From assembly GCF_003429665.1 (NCBI RefSeq), contig NZ_QUWK01000011.1:36246-100245 (forward strand): a DNA stretch of 64,000 nucleotides, given 5' to 3'. The notes under the pieces were generated by a model. It made no database searches, was not told the DNA's origin, and was given only the letters and a program-made list of their open reading frames with translations. Below, in pieces: positions 42,230-50,915 of this stretch. The stretch comes from Sphaerochaeta halotolerans. Lineage in GTDB: Bacteria > Spirochaetota > Spirochaetia > Sphaerochaetales > Sphaerochaetaceae. Numbering within the stretch: position 1 is the first letter of the stretch; each line of letters begins with the position of its first letter. Made by a program: the position numbers and the translations under genes.

Positions 42230-43038
42230 ATGAGTTTCTCTATGCACTAACCCTACCACCGGTAACGAAAGGATTGCTTGCCATGGCCATTGCTGGTCTC
42301 TGTTTTCCCGCTAGTGGGGTCATGGTTCTTCGCCTTGACTTGGTCCCCATGCGCTACATGCTCATGCACGGGGTAATCCTTGGAGGGGCCATCTCCCTGG
42401 CACTCTCCCTGCCAGTACTCCCTCTCAGCATCGCCCTGAACATCGTCTTGGTTCTAGCAATGATGCACTTGGCGAAGGATACCCGTCATGGGTTCGGCCT
42501 TGCCAGCGCTGCTGGAATGGTATTTACCATGGCATCTGCCTCTCTGGTGATGCATCTGTGGGATGTCCCAGCAAAGGATACGCTGCAGTTGCTCTGGGGA
42601 AGCCCTTTTGCTCTCTCCTGGGCAGATATCGTGGTATTGAGCGGCATAGCCCTCATCCTGGCCATCTATCTTTTTACAAATTTCAGGACAGTGAGCGCCA
42701 TCTTCTTCGACCAGGAAATTGCCCAGTCCCTGGGAATGCCGGTAAAGGCACACTACACCGCAATGGTTCTGGTCATTGCCTTGGTTATTGCCTTTGCCAT
42801 GAAACTGATCGGGGCATTGCTTATTGATGCTCTGCTCATTCTTCCCGTGCTCATTGCAGGGAAACGTGCTGAAAGCTTGAAACAACTGCTGCTCTACTCC
42901 TGTCTTACAGGCCTCTTTGTCTCTACCTTTGGATTTTTGGCTGCCATTGCAACAGATTTGCCACCCAGTGGAACGATTGCATTGCTCTCGGCTTTGCTGT
43001 TTATCATACCTACCCATAAGAGAGGATTACACTCATGA
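42226..43038 (+). CDS. ABC-3 family (ZnuB/MntB-type) metal transporter permease
   Basis: About 270 residues, 8-9 hydrophobic segments. PVTKGLLAMAIAGLCFPASG at the N-terminus and KLIGALLIDALLILPVLIAG near residue 200 are characteristic of zinc, manganese or iron ABC permeases. ATG 42226 overlaps the ATPase stop (ATGA), and the 3' end overlaps the binding-protein gene by 4 bp. Confidence 0.88.
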   Translation: MNEFLYALTLPPVTKGLLAMAIAGLCFPASGVMVLRLDLVPMRYMLMHGVILGGAISLALSLPVLPLSIALNIVLVLAMMHLAKDTRHGFGLASAAGMVFTMASASLVMHLWDVPAKDTLQLLWGSPFALSWADIVVLSGIALILAIYLFTNFRTVSAIFFDQEIAQSLGMPVKAHYTAMVLVIALVIAFAMKLIGALLIDALLILPVLIAGKRAESLKQLLLYSCLTGLFVSTFGFLAAIATDLPPSGTIALLSALLFIIPTHKRGLHS

Positions 43039-43811
43039 GAAACTATCTTTTCTCCTTGATCATCATGCTTTTGGCAGCGTTCAGTATCCCTGCCCAAGGC
43101 GTTCCGGAAGAAGTCGCTGCATCAAGCGCTTCCCACCCTGCTTCCATAGTGGCAAGCACCAGTTGGACGGCAGCGTTTGCCGACCTTGGGGGACTTGATG
43201 ATGTTGCTTTCATAGCCCCTGCCACACTCACACACCCCCCTGAGTATGAGATTACGGTCAGCGATGTGGTAAAGATCAACCATGCAGATTATTTCATCTA
43301 CGCAGGATATGAGAGAATGATGCAGAGCATGGGTGATTCCATCAAGAAAGAAGCAGGAACAATGGTGCAGATAACCACCACCAATGATATCGAGAACGTG
43401 AAGAAGCAAGCAGCAATTCTTGCCAGTCTTGAGGGAACTGAAGACAAGAGCAAGGTACGCCTAGATAGCTACATTGCAACGATTGAGGAGGGGGCAAAGC
43501 AGGCTGAAGCACTTGGCTTGACAGAGGCGAAGGTCTACTGTCATGCAATGCAGGTCTATCTTGCCAAAGACCTGGGCTTGCAGGTAGCCGGTACATTCGG
43601 CCCTGGTCCGGTCACTGCCCAACAGATCAGCGAGGTCTCGAAAGGTGGATATCAGATCATCATCGACAATATCCATAATCCTATCGCAGGACCCCTGTTG
43701 GAGGTGTCCCCAGATTCAAAGATAGTTGTCTGGAGAAACTTCCCTGAGAGCGGAGGCAGGGGGAGCCTGGAGTCCATGGTTCATGCCAACATCCAGGCGT
43801 TGATCCAGTAG
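43035..43811 (+). CDS. ZnuA-like (cluster A-I) metal-binding periplasmic protein
   Basis: A 258-residue protein with an N-terminal signal peptide (YLFSLIIMLLAAFSIPAQG). ATLTHPPEYEITVSDVVKIN near residue 63 carries the first metal histidine, and CHAMQVYLAKDLGL and IIDNIHNPIAGPLLE further ligands. No histidine-rich loop is present, which leaves Zn, Mn or Fe all possible. It is the last gene of the ABC operon, with a terminator 20 bp after the stop. Confidence 0.83.
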   Translation: MRNYLFSLIIMLLAAFSIPAQGVPEEVAASSASHPASIVASTSWTAAFADLGGLDDVAFIAPATLTHPPEYEITVSDVVKINHADYFIYAGYERMMQSMGDSIKKEAGTMVQITTTNDIENVKKQAAILASLEGTEDKSKVRLDSYIATIEEGAKQAEALGLTEAKVYCHAMQVYLAKDLGLQVAGTFGPGPVTAQQISEVSKGGYQIIIDNIHNPIAGPLLEVSPDSKIVVWRNFPESGGRGSLESMVHANIQALIQ

Positions 43812-43833
43812 AATCAATGCTGATTTCATGAAG

Positions 43834-43859
43834 AGAGCCACCGTTTGGTGGCTCTTCTT
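43834..43859. terminator. Terminator between convergent metal ABC and isomerase genes
   Basis: AGAGCCACC-GTTT-GGTGGCTCT is a 9-bp stem with a 4-nt loop followed by TCTT. It is likely to serve both strands. Confidence 0.8.
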
Positions 43860-43864
43860 ACGTG

Positions 43865-44683
43865 TTAGGAGTAGTATTTACCGTACGTTCCCCTCAAGAA
43901 GCTGACGGTTCGTTTTGCCGCCGTCTCAGGATCGGGATAGGGAAGAATCTCGGCTGTGGTCCACCCATCATACCCGATGGAGGCGAGGGAAGAGAAAATC
44001 TCATCCCAATCCATGTGCCCATCGCCGGGAGCATGCCGATTGGTATCTGCAAAGTGCACATACCGTACATACTCCTTGTTCCTGATGAAACTCTCACCAA
44101 TGTGATCATCCTCAATATTCATATGGAAGACATCAGGCATCATGACAAAGTTTTTCCTGTCAATCTTCTTGAGCAAGGTTGAACACTCGTCGAGGTTGTT
44201 GATGAAGTCAATCTCATAGCGATTCACTGGTTCAAGGATCAATTCAACGCCACGCTTTTCAGCATGGTCTGCAACCTTGTGGGCCATATCCAAGAAGAGT
44301 TCCTCCGCAAAGGCAGGGTCACGACCATCAATAGGTCCTCTTGTCCTTCCAATATTTACCAAGCCACCAAAGTCAGAGGCTAGGTCAATGAAGCCACAGA
44401 AGCTCTTGTACAGTTCAGCGCGGTTTTCCTGGTTCTCATCGGTGAAGTAGAGATTCCTTGCCGCAAAGACCTGCCCACTGGAAATTGCGCTTACCTCAAG
44501 ACTATTCTCATGCAACCACTGGTTCAGTTCGTCCTTGGATACTTCATCTGGACGTTTGAGGGCAAGCTCAACACCATCATACCCAAGTTCATGGGCTTTG
44601 ATGATTGACTCTTTTACCCCGCGAAACACCACAAACGCATTAGGCATTGCCTCTTTACCGGCAATAGCTACAGATAATTTCAT
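43865..44683 (-). CDS. Sugar isomerase/epimerase-like TIM-barrel protein (xylose isomerase-like family)
   Basis: A 272-residue protein. ELGYDGVELALKRPDEVSKD near residue 33, ELILEPVNRYEIDFINN near residue 150, MMPDVFHMNIED near 183, YVRYVHFADTNRHAPGDGHM near 215 and TAEILPYPDP near 250 carry the Glu/Asp/His metal ligands. It resembles hydroxypyruvate isomerase and sugar-phosphate epimerases. It is the last gene of the operon with the split transketolase and alcohol dehydrogenase, so it probably interconverts a small keto-sugar or acid in that pathway. Confidence 0.82.
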   Translation of the reverse strand: MKLSVAIAGKEAMPNAFVVFRGVKESIIKAHELGYDGVELALKRPDEVSKDELNQWLHENSLEVSAISSGQVFAARNLYFTDENQENRAELYKSFCGFIDLASDFGGLVNIGRTRGPIDGRDPAFAEELFLDMAHKVADHAEKRGVELILEPVNRYEIDFINNLDECSTLLKKIDRKNFVMMPDVFHMNIEDDHIGESFIRNKEYVRYVHFADTNRHAPGDGHMDWDEIFSSLASIGYDGWTTAEILPYPDPETAAKRTVSFLRGTYGKYYS

Positions 44684-44703
44684 AGAATACTCCGTTGGAG
44701 GAG

Positions 44704-44732
44704 AAACAGGACACCATATGGTGCCCTGTTTT
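44704..44732 (-). terminator. Intercistronic hairpin in the transketolase operon
   Basis: AAACAGG-x-CACC-ATAT-GGTG-x-CCTGTTT is a strong stem between the dehydrogenase and the TIM-barrel gene. It may act as a partial terminator or mRNA-stability element. A short T run follows on the minus strand. Confidence 0.5.
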
Positions 44733-44737
44733 CCTGG

Positions 44738-46015
44738 TTACATCGCCTTGATCAGGGAGAGGTCGCCACTTGCTGCAGAGCGAAGCAGGGGTTCCATGTA
44801 GGTATCGACATCGCTAGAGCTCATCGGAACCGGCATGTTCTTCAGTTTCATCTCTAGCTGCGGGTCCTTTGCAGCATTCAATGCACGCTGGATGTGAGCC
44901 TCACTGAATCCCTTCAGGTCGTCGAGCTTGGTGGGAGCCTTGATGGACTTGCTGAATGCAATCATGGCCTCAGCCACGGCAACTGCAAGTTCTTTCCCTT
45001 CCAGGTTGTCCACTGGAGAACCAAATCCAAACTCGGCAAAGATTGAACCAACAACCTTCAGTTGCTTCTGAATTGCCTTGGAGTAGAGCACCGCATAGTA
45101 GGGGTTCATGATTCCACAGGCAGTACCATGGCTGACAATGTCCACCAGGGAGAAGCTGGTCAAGTGGGCACCACTGGTCCCCCCGATCATGATGGCATAG
45201 CCACCAAGGTCGGTGGCAAGCCCGATGGCTTCCCGTGCCTTCACATTCTTGGGATCGTCAACCAGCACCTTTGCATACTCAGCCACCAGGCTGATAGCAC
45301 ACTCGGCAATCTCACGGGCTTTCTCATAGGTCTCTTCCTTTGCACCACAGAACACCTCGAAGGTGTGTGCAATGGCATCGAGGGCACCGTCTATGGTTAC
45401 ACTGATCGGCATGCTGACCGTCGTCTCATAATCAAACAGCCCAACGGTCGGAACAACTGCATTGTCCACGATGAGCTTCTTCTGCCCAGCCACAGGGTCG
45501 GTAACATTGGAATACTTGGTCAGGTGGGCTCCACTGGAAGCACTGGTCTGCACGGCAATGACAGGAAGCAGGGAAGAGCCGGTCTCATCAAGGGACTTGC
45601 TCACCACATTGGTTCCGAAGTAGTGGTCGATCTCGGGAGTTACCTTTGCACCAAGGGTGGCCAGGGCATTTGCAGCTTTCACCGCATCGATTGACGAACC
45701 ACCGCCGATGACGACGATGCAATCGGGTTTGGTGTGCAGGATGTAGGACTCCAGGCGATAGACGTCCTCTCGGGGAGCATTGGGCTTTGCATCGGGAGCA
45801 ATCATGTTTCCGGCAAGTTCGACACCTGCAGCATTGAGATAGGAGACAACCCTGTCTGCAACCGGCTTCATGTAGGTAGTGTTGCTGACCACAAGGGCAC
45901 GCTTGCCAAACTTGGCTGCCAGTGGTCCTACCTGATCAAGAACTCCCAACCCATGGACATACGAGTCCCCTTTCCAATCCTTCAAGAGTGTATAGGCACG
46001 TTTCATTTGATCCAT
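44738..46015 (-). CDS. Iron-containing alcohol dehydrogenase
   Basis: A 425-residue group III dehydrogenase. VIGGGSSIDAVKAANALA near residue 101 is the NAD(P)-binding loop. Metal ligands are in DGALDAIAHTFEVF (Asp and His, near 207-211), GAHLTSFSLVDIVSHG (two histidines near 280-294), and GTACGIMNPYYA follows. It sits between the transketolase C-subunit and an isomerase-like protein, so it likely oxidises or reduces a short-chain polyol or aldehyde in that route. Confidence 0.9.
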   Translation of the reverse strand: MDQMKRAYTLLKDWKGDSYVHGLGVLDQVGPLAAKFGKRALVVSNTTYMKPVADRVVSYLNAAGVELAGNMIAPDAKPNAPREDVYRLESYILHTKPDCIVVIGGGSSIDAVKAANALATLGAKVTPEIDHYFGTNVVSKSLDETGSSLLPVIAVQTSASSGAHLTKYSNVTDPVAGQKKLIVDNAVVPTVGLFDYETTVSMPISVTIDGALDAIAHTFEVFCGAKEETYEKAREIAECAISLVAEYAKVLVDDPKNVKAREAIGLATDLGGYAIMIGGTSGAHLTSFSLVDIVSHGTACGIMNPYYAVLYSKAIQKQLKVVGSIFAEFGFGSPVDNLEGKELAVAVAEAMIAFSKSIKAPTKLDDLKGFSEAHIQRALNAAKDPQLEMKLKNMPVPMSSSDVDTYMEPLLRSAASGDLSLIKAM

Positions 46016-46027
46016 AACAATAGCTCC

Positions 46028-46945
46028 TTATTTGCAAAGTTTTTTCGCGCGTTCTGCAATATGCTCTGCGCTAATTCCATATTTTGCCAAGAGTGGTTCA
46101 TAAGGACCCGTCTCGGTAAATACATCTTCGATTCCTATAGCATCAAATCTACAGGAAATTCCTTCTCTCATAAAGACCTCGCTGACAGCACTGGAGAATC
46201 CACCAGCGAGTACATGTTCTTCAACACAAAGTAGCTTACCGGTTTTGGCTACGCTGTTCTTGAGTGTCTGGACATCAAGCGGTTTTACTACAGGCACGCT
46301 CAGCACTTCAGCCTTGATACCCTCTTTCTGGAGCAGGACAGCTGCTTCATGTGCAAAGCTTGCGGTAATACCGTTTGCTGCGATGGTTACATCACTGCCG
46401 ATTGCAGTACAAACTGTTCCGATTGCATCGGTTGCAGGAAGGTCAGGCATTGCATTGCGGTTGAGCCTGATATAGACAGGTCCCTCCTGCTGCAATGCAT
46501 ATTCCAAAGCCTGTTCGGCTTGTTTAGCATCACCAGGGACAATTACCTGCATATTCGGCAGGGCTCTCATAATGGCAATGTCAGTTATTGCCTGGTGGCT
46601 TGCACCATCAAAGGAATCGGAAAGGCCCCCATAGGCTCCTGCTATGATGACAGGAAGGTTATTATAACAGATGGTGTTACGGATCTGGTCAGTAGCCTTC
46701 AGGGCAAGGAAGATGGCAAACGCATTTACTACCGGATGGTATCCAGCGGTAGACATGCCGGCAGCAATATCAACCATGTTCGCCTCAGCAACTCCAACAT
46801 TGTAAAAACGGTCCGGAAAAGCCTTCCCAAAATATGCACTCTTGGTGGATGAAGATACATCAGCATCAAACACCACCAACTCAGGATGGGTAGCACCCAA
46901 CTCGGCGAGTTTTTTTCCGAAAGCATCTCTCATTGTATCACTCAT
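46028..46945 (-). CDS. Transketolase, C-terminal subunit (pyrimidine-binding and transketolase C domains)
   Basis: A 305-residue protein starting MSDTMRDAFGKKLAELGATH. VFDADVSSSTKSAYFGKAFP and RFYNVGVAEANMVDIAAGMS contain the PYR-domain catalytic glutamate. The C-terminal domain has LLCVEEHVLAGGFSSAVSEV. It is the partner of the N-terminal subunit encoded 4 bp overlapping upstream. Split transketolases are often specialised catabolic enzymes rather than the pentose-phosphate enzyme. Confidence 0.92.
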   Translation of the reverse strand: MSDTMRDAFGKKLAELGATHPELVVFDADVSSSTKSAYFGKAFPDRFYNVGVAEANMVDIAAGMSTAGYHPVVNAFAIFLALKATDQIRNTICYNNLPVIIAGAYGGLSDSFDGASHQAITDIAIMRALPNMQVIVPGDAKQAEQALEYALQQEGPVYIRLNRNAMPDLPATDAIGTVCTAIGSDVTIAANGITASFAHEAAVLLQKEGIKAEVLSVPVVKPLDVQTLKNSVAKTGKLLCVEEHVLAGGFSSAVSEVFMREGISCRFDAIGIEDVFTETGPYEPLLAKYGISAEHIAERAKKLCK

Positions 46946-47832
46946 AGGGAGGCCTCCTTCTTCTCAATGTCAGCATTCAATTCAAGCATACCCTTGGTGT
47001 AGGAGTCATCATCGATAACAGCCCCATGCCAGGTATTCTTCCCCTCAGTGAAAGAGACTCCCTTTCCTTTAACCGTGTTGTAGATAACCGCTTTCGGCCA
47101 TTGGTTGTCGCTATCCATCCATGCGAAGGATTCCAGCACCTCTTCAGTGTTGTTTCCATCGTAGGCCTTCTCAGCTACATTCCAACCAAATGCCTTCAGT
47201 TTGTCTGCAAGCGGCTCAAGCGGCATGATCTCATCAGTAGTTCCATCGAGCTGTACCTTGTTGTAGTCGATCATAAGGACAAAGTGCCCTGGCTTGAACT
47301 TTGCTGCACTCATGAGAGCTTCCCAACTCTGCCCTTCATTCAAACATCCTTCCCCACTGATTACATAGGTCCAGTATTGCTTTCCTGACTGCCGTGCAGC
47401 CAAAGCCATTCCCAACCCGATGGAAAGTCCATGACCCAGTGCTCCTGTGGACATATCCACACCAGGGAGGGTCTTCATGCAGGGATGACCCTGCAACCGA
47501 GTGTTCAGTGTACGGAAAGTGGAGAGTTCCTCAATAGGGAAAAACCCACGGTGGGCAAGCATGGTGTAGAGATTGATCGAAGCATGTCCCTTTGAAAGTA
47601 CTACCCGGTCACGATCTTCCCACTGAGGGTCGTCGCTCTTGATAGTGAGCCGATTGAAGTAGAGGCATGTGGTCAATTCTGCGCTTGAAGCGGCTCCACC
47701 CCAGTGTCCGGTTCCTCTTGTGTGGAGAGTATCGAACATTACGCTCCTAAAATATGCTGCCAGCAGTGCAAGTTCCTTTGCATTGAACTTCCGTTCCTTC
47801 TGGCTGAGCAACTCCTCGACTGTTGTATTCAT
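46942..47832 (-). CDS. Transketolase, N-terminal subunit (thiamine diphosphate-binding domain)
   Basis: A 296-residue protein. HTRGTGHWGGAASSAELTTC near residue 38 and VLSKGHASINLYTMLAHRGF near residue 76 are transketolase signatures. SGEGCLNEGQSWEALMSAA with LMIDYNKVQLDG is the GDG-N thiamine diphosphate motif, here SGEG. It is the first gene of a four-gene minus-strand operon. ATAAGGAG precedes the ATG. The operator at 47898 overlaps the predicted start of its transcript. Confidence 0.93.
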   Translation of the reverse strand: MNTTVEELLSQKERKFNAKELALLAAYFRSVMFDTLHTRGTGHWGGAASSAELTTCLYFNRLTIKSDDPQWEDRDRVVLSKGHASINLYTMLAHRGFFPIEELSTFRTLNTRLQGHPCMKTLPGVDMSTGALGHGLSIGLGMALAARQSGKQYWTYVISGEGCLNEGQSWEALMSAAKFKPGHFVLMIDYNKVQLDGTTDEIMPLEPLADKLKAFGWNVAEKAYDGNNTEEVLESFAWMDSDNQWPKAVIYNTVKGKGVSFTEGKNTWHGAVIDDDSYTKGMLELNADIEKKEASL

Positions 47833-47897
47833 CTAGGAAACTCCTTATTCAGTGCAGCTTGGTACTAGCTATAGTCCAAGAAGCAGTGCATTGTGTA

Positions 47898-47938
47898 CTG
47901 TATACAATATTGATACCATGGACAGTAATTCTTGTCAA
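47898..47938 (-). promoter_or_regulatory. Transketolase operon promoter with GntR-type operator
   Basis: On the minus strand a perfect TTGACA (47938-47933), a 17-bp spacer and TATCAA (47915-47910). The 10-mer CTGTATACAA (47898-47907, plus strand) covers the expected transcription start and differs at one base from the palindrome TTGTATACAA. Binding there would block initiation. Confidence 0.65.
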
Positions 47939-48055
47939 AGGGATTCTTGTACTTATCAGAAAAATTTTATAAATTTGATTCATACATATATATTTACTAT
48001 GCAAATTCCAAGCATTAACTAGGAATGAAAGTGTGATTATTATGCAAAATGTTTT

Positions 48056-48100
48056 TTGTACACAATTAACATTGACTTACCGGAAAATTCCTTTTACAGT
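48056..48100 (+). promoter_or_regulatory. Promoter and operator of the gntR gene
   Basis: TTGACT (48072-48077), 17 bp and TACAGT (48095-48100) form the promoter. TTGTACACAA (48056-48065), one mismatch from TTGTATACAA, lies directly upstream of the -35. This suggests autoregulation. The rest of the 47833-48126 gap is AT-rich with no further gene seen. Confidence 0.6.
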
Positions 48101-48126
48101 GATAGTAATCAATGGGGGTACCAAGT

Positions 48127-48777
48127 ATGCCTAAATGTATACAAAACAGTCTATCCGACCAAGTCTATACCATGCTTAAGGATCAGATTCTCTCAGGCCA
48201 GCTCAAGGGTGGGATGAAAATTCCTGAAGAGTCCCTTGCTGAACAGTTTGGAGTCTCAAGAACTCCAATCAGGGAGGCAATCAGACGATTGGCGGAATAT
48301 GGGCTCGTAACCATTAAACCAAGGAGCCATGCTGTGGTTTCAATCATCTCTCCCCAGGAGGCAGATGATATTGCCAAGGTCCGGGTTTCTTTGGAACAGC
48401 TTGCCATCGATTCAATCGATGAGGAATCATATGCGGAACATGTAAAAGAACTCTCCCGCTATGCAGCTGATTGCCAGTATGCAATGGGAATTGGGGATAG
48501 GGCTACCGTTTTTGAACAGGACAGTCTGTTTCACCTTGCATTGGTGAAAGCCAGCCGGAACAGTGCCTTGATCAGCATCTGTGAACGGCTGGATGCAAAA
48601 ATCCAGCAGCTCAGAATTGCACAAAACCTCCCCGAGGATGAGCTCTCCTACTATCTTGGCCAACATGCCCAGATGATGAGCATGTTGAAAAATGGGGAGA
48701 AAGAAGCGTGCAAGCATATGCTCTATGAACACATTACCCACGACCTTACCAGCCATTTAGATAAGGACAACGCATGA
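48127..48777 (+). CDS. GntR family transcriptional regulator, FadR/FCD subfamily
   Basis: About 216 residues. The N-terminal winged helix is typical (LSDQVYTMLKDQILSGQLKG, then SLAEQFGVSRTPIREAIRRL). The C-terminal FCD ligand domain carries metal-ligand candidates in EQDSLFHLALVKASRN and LGQHAQMMSMLKNGE. ATG 48127 follows GGGGG by 8 bp; an in-frame ATG at 48112 is also possible. Three close copies of an FCD-type palindrome near its own gene and both neighbouring operons mark it as the local regulator. The inducer is probably the pathway substrate or an intermediate. Confidence 0.9.
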   Translation: MPKCIQNSLSDQVYTMLKDQILSGQLKGGMKIPEESLAEQFGVSRTPIREAIRRLAEYGLVTIKPRSHAVVSIISPQEADDIAKVRVSLEQLAIDSIDEESYAEHVKELSRYAADCQYAMGIGDRATVFEQDSLFHLALVKASRNSALISICERLDAKIQQLRIAQNLPEDELSYYLGQHAQMMSMLKNGEKEACKHMLYEHITHDLTSHLDKDNA

Positions 48778-49874
48778 AGAAAGAAGACATCATCATCACC
48801 TACGGATCGGATGCAACCAGCATGACCAGAGCATTGCTTCAATCCATCGACATTGAAGGACTCCTCCCTGATAAACATGCATCCATTGCCCTCAAGCCTA
48901 ATCTTGTGGTCGCAGTAACCGCAGACAGTGGAGCAACCACTCATCCTGAGATTGTAGTTTCCATCATCGAGTTTCTCCAGGAAAAGGGATATCACTCTAT
49001 CTCAATCGTGGAGAGTGCATGGGTGGGTGACTCCACCAAAGATGGGTTCAGGGTCAATGGATACAACCAGATCAGCAAGAAATACAATGTTCCCCTTGTT
49101 GATGTGAAGGGTGACAGTTATGAGAAGAAAACCGTAGACGGGATCACCATGGAAGTCAGCCAGACAATCCTAAACACTGATTTTCTGATCAGCCTTCCTG
49201 TGTTGAAGGGCCACTGCCAAACTGCAATGACCTGTGCTCTGAAGAATATGAAGGGGTGCCTGTCAGACCGCAGCAAGCGGTTGTTTCACTCCCTAGGGCT
49301 GCACCGCCCCATTGCTGCACTCAATGTTGTGCGTGCTGCAGATCTGATCATTGTTGACAGCTTGAACGGAGATCTTGATTTTGAGGAAGGGGGAAACCCT
49401 GTTGAGACCAACCGAATGTTTGCTTGCCGTGACAGTGTTCTCTGTGACAGCTTCGGAGCCTCACTCCTAGGCTTTGAACTCAGGGATGTTCCCTATATCG
49501 AGATGGCAGAACATTTGGGGGCCGGAACCACAGATCTTGAAAAAGCCAATGTCATCCAGCTGAATGAGCCAAGCGATGAACCAGTGGTTCGCCCTACAGG
49601 AAGGGCTAACTACCTTGGTCGCTATACTGAACCAGATAGTGCATGCTCTGCTTGTTATGGAAATCTGATCCATGCTCTCAAGCGTCTCGAGGAGGTCGAT
49701 CGCTTGAAGAATGTCAAACGGAACATCTGCATCGGTCAAGGGTACAAGGGCGTGAAGGACCCTTCCAAGGCAGGGGTTGGCATCTGCACCAAGGGACTAG
49801 GGAAAAGCCTTCCAGGCTGTCCTCCTAAGGCAATTGATATGATCAAGTTCATCAAGGAACTGAATGCTGATTAG
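48774..49874 (+). CDS. DUF362 domain protein with C-terminal cysteine cluster
   Basis: A 366-residue protein. The DUF362 core is visible (ASIALKPNLVVAVTADSGAT near residue 40, ISLPVLKGHCQTAMTCALKN near residue 140, LIIVDSLNGDLDFEEGGNP near 198). The C-terminus lacks a standard 4Fe-4S ferredoxin repeat but has CSACYGN, NICIGQGYKG, GICTKGLGKSLPGCPPK, enough cysteines for one metal cluster. It overlaps the gntR stop by 4 bp, so regulator and protein are co-expressed. Function unknown; a redox or isomerase role in the adjacent pathway is possible. Confidence 0.78.
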   Translation: MKKEDIIITYGSDATSMTRALLQSIDIEGLLPDKHASIALKPNLVVAVTADSGATTHPEIVVSIIEFLQEKGYHSISIVESAWVGDSTKDGFRVNGYNQISKKYNVPLVDVKGDSYEKKTVDGITMEVSQTILNTDFLISLPVLKGHCQTAMTCALKNMKGCLSDRSKRLFHSLGLHRPIAALNVVRAADLIIVDSLNGDLDFEEGGNPVETNRMFACRDSVLCDSFGASLLGFELRDVPYIEMAEHLGAGTTDLEKANVIQLNEPSDEPVVRPTGRANYLGRYTEPDSACSACYGNLIHALKRLEEVDRLKNVKRNICIGQGYKGVKDPSKAGVGICTKGLGKSLPGCPPKAIDMIKFIKELNAD

Positions 49875-49943
49875 GTATAGAGTATTGTTCTAACGATGAC
49901 AGGCACCAAAACGGGTGCCTGCTCATGGAGTTATCTTGCACTA

Positions 49944-50915
49944 TTATTGCAGAAGAGGCTTGGCAAGGTCATCAATTGCTTTCCAGTCCTCCCTGGAAAG
50001 CACCACAGACAAGGCATTGCTGTTCTCCTCAACCTGTTCTGGTTTGCGTGCACCACAAAGGACATTCATCGTTCCCTCTGCCCCTCTTGTCCAAGCGATG
50101 ACCAGATTCCCTACGGTGCAACCATAGCTTTCTGCCATCTCTTTCAATGACTCAAGCATTTGCAATACCTGGGGACGATGCTCAGCATCATACCAAGATA
50201 CTGAAGCTTTCGCTGTACCCACTACCTTGGTATCGAGACTGACGTTTCCAGTAAGCAAACCCCTCTCAAGAGGGCTATATGCCTGGAAGGTAATCCCCTG
50301 TTCAGCACAGTAGGAAGCAAGGGCTTCCTTGCTACGGGTAAGCAGGCTGAACCGCTCCTGAACCAAGGAAGGATTCCCATAGGATTGGTACTCCTTCAAC
50401 TGTTCCAGAGTAAGGTTACAAGCACCATAGCTACGAATCTTGCCCTGTGCAACCAAACGCTCCATTGCCTCAACTGTTTCCTCAATCGGTGTAAAGAAAG
50501 GAGGAATTGACTGCCAGTGGGTCAAGAGCAGATCAATATGGTCGGTCCCAAGGCGTTTCAGGCTCTTCTCAACCTGTTCCACAATACTTTTTGGGTTGAG
50601 ATTGCGACGAATGATCACTCCATCACGACTCTTGTGTAGTGAGCCCTCATCCTCTGGTCCCCAGAGCAATCCGCATTTGGTCGCCAGAATACATTCATTG
50701 CGTTTTCCCTTGAGAGCCTTTCCCAAAAGCTCTTCGCTGAAGCCATTGCCATAGGCAGGTGCTGTATCGATGAAATTGATCCCCCTCTCCAGTGCACAAT
50801 GCACTGTCTTGATACTCTCAACTTCATCGCTGGCTCCCCAGCTGTCTCCACCACCCATTGCCCAGGTTCCCAAGGCAATGGAAGAAACTTCCATAGTTGT
50901 ATCTCCGAGTTTCAC
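49944..50915 (-). CDS. Aldo/keto reductase
   Basis: About 323 residues. VSSIALGTWAMGGGDSWG at the N-terminus, FIDTAPAYGNGFSEELLG (catalytic Asp and Tyr), ILATKCGL (Lys) and DLLLTHWQS (His) form the tetrad. SPLERGLLTG and a C-terminal NAD(P) site with GARKPEQVEENS follow. An upstream TTG at 50930 keeps the frame open, but GTG 50915 is better: it overlaps the previous stop as GTGA and follows GGAGGAGGGT. It is the last gene of the pdxA-transporter operon. Confidence 0.88.
   Translation of the reverse strand: MKLGDTTMEVSSIALGTWAMGGGDSWGASDEVESIKTVHCALERGINFIDTAPAYGNGFSEELLGKALKGKRNECILATKCGLLWGPEDEGSLHKSRDGVIIRRNLNPKSIVEQVEKSLKRLGTDHIDLLLTHWQSIPPFFTPIEETVEAMERLVAQGKIRSYGACNLTLEQLKEYQSYGNPSLVQERFSLLTRSKEALASYCAEQGITFQAYSPLERGLLTGNVSLDTKVVGTAKASVSWYDAEHRPQVLQMLESLKEMAESYGCTVGNLVIAWTRGAEGTMNVLCGARKPEQVEENSNALSVVLSREDWKAIDDLAKPLLQ

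Noticed and set aside
49900..49921. CAGGCACC/GGTGCCTG hairpin between the DUF362 and aldo/keto reductase genes as a terminator
   Set aside because: The stem is good, but neither strand has a T tract after it, so it is not called a terminator.
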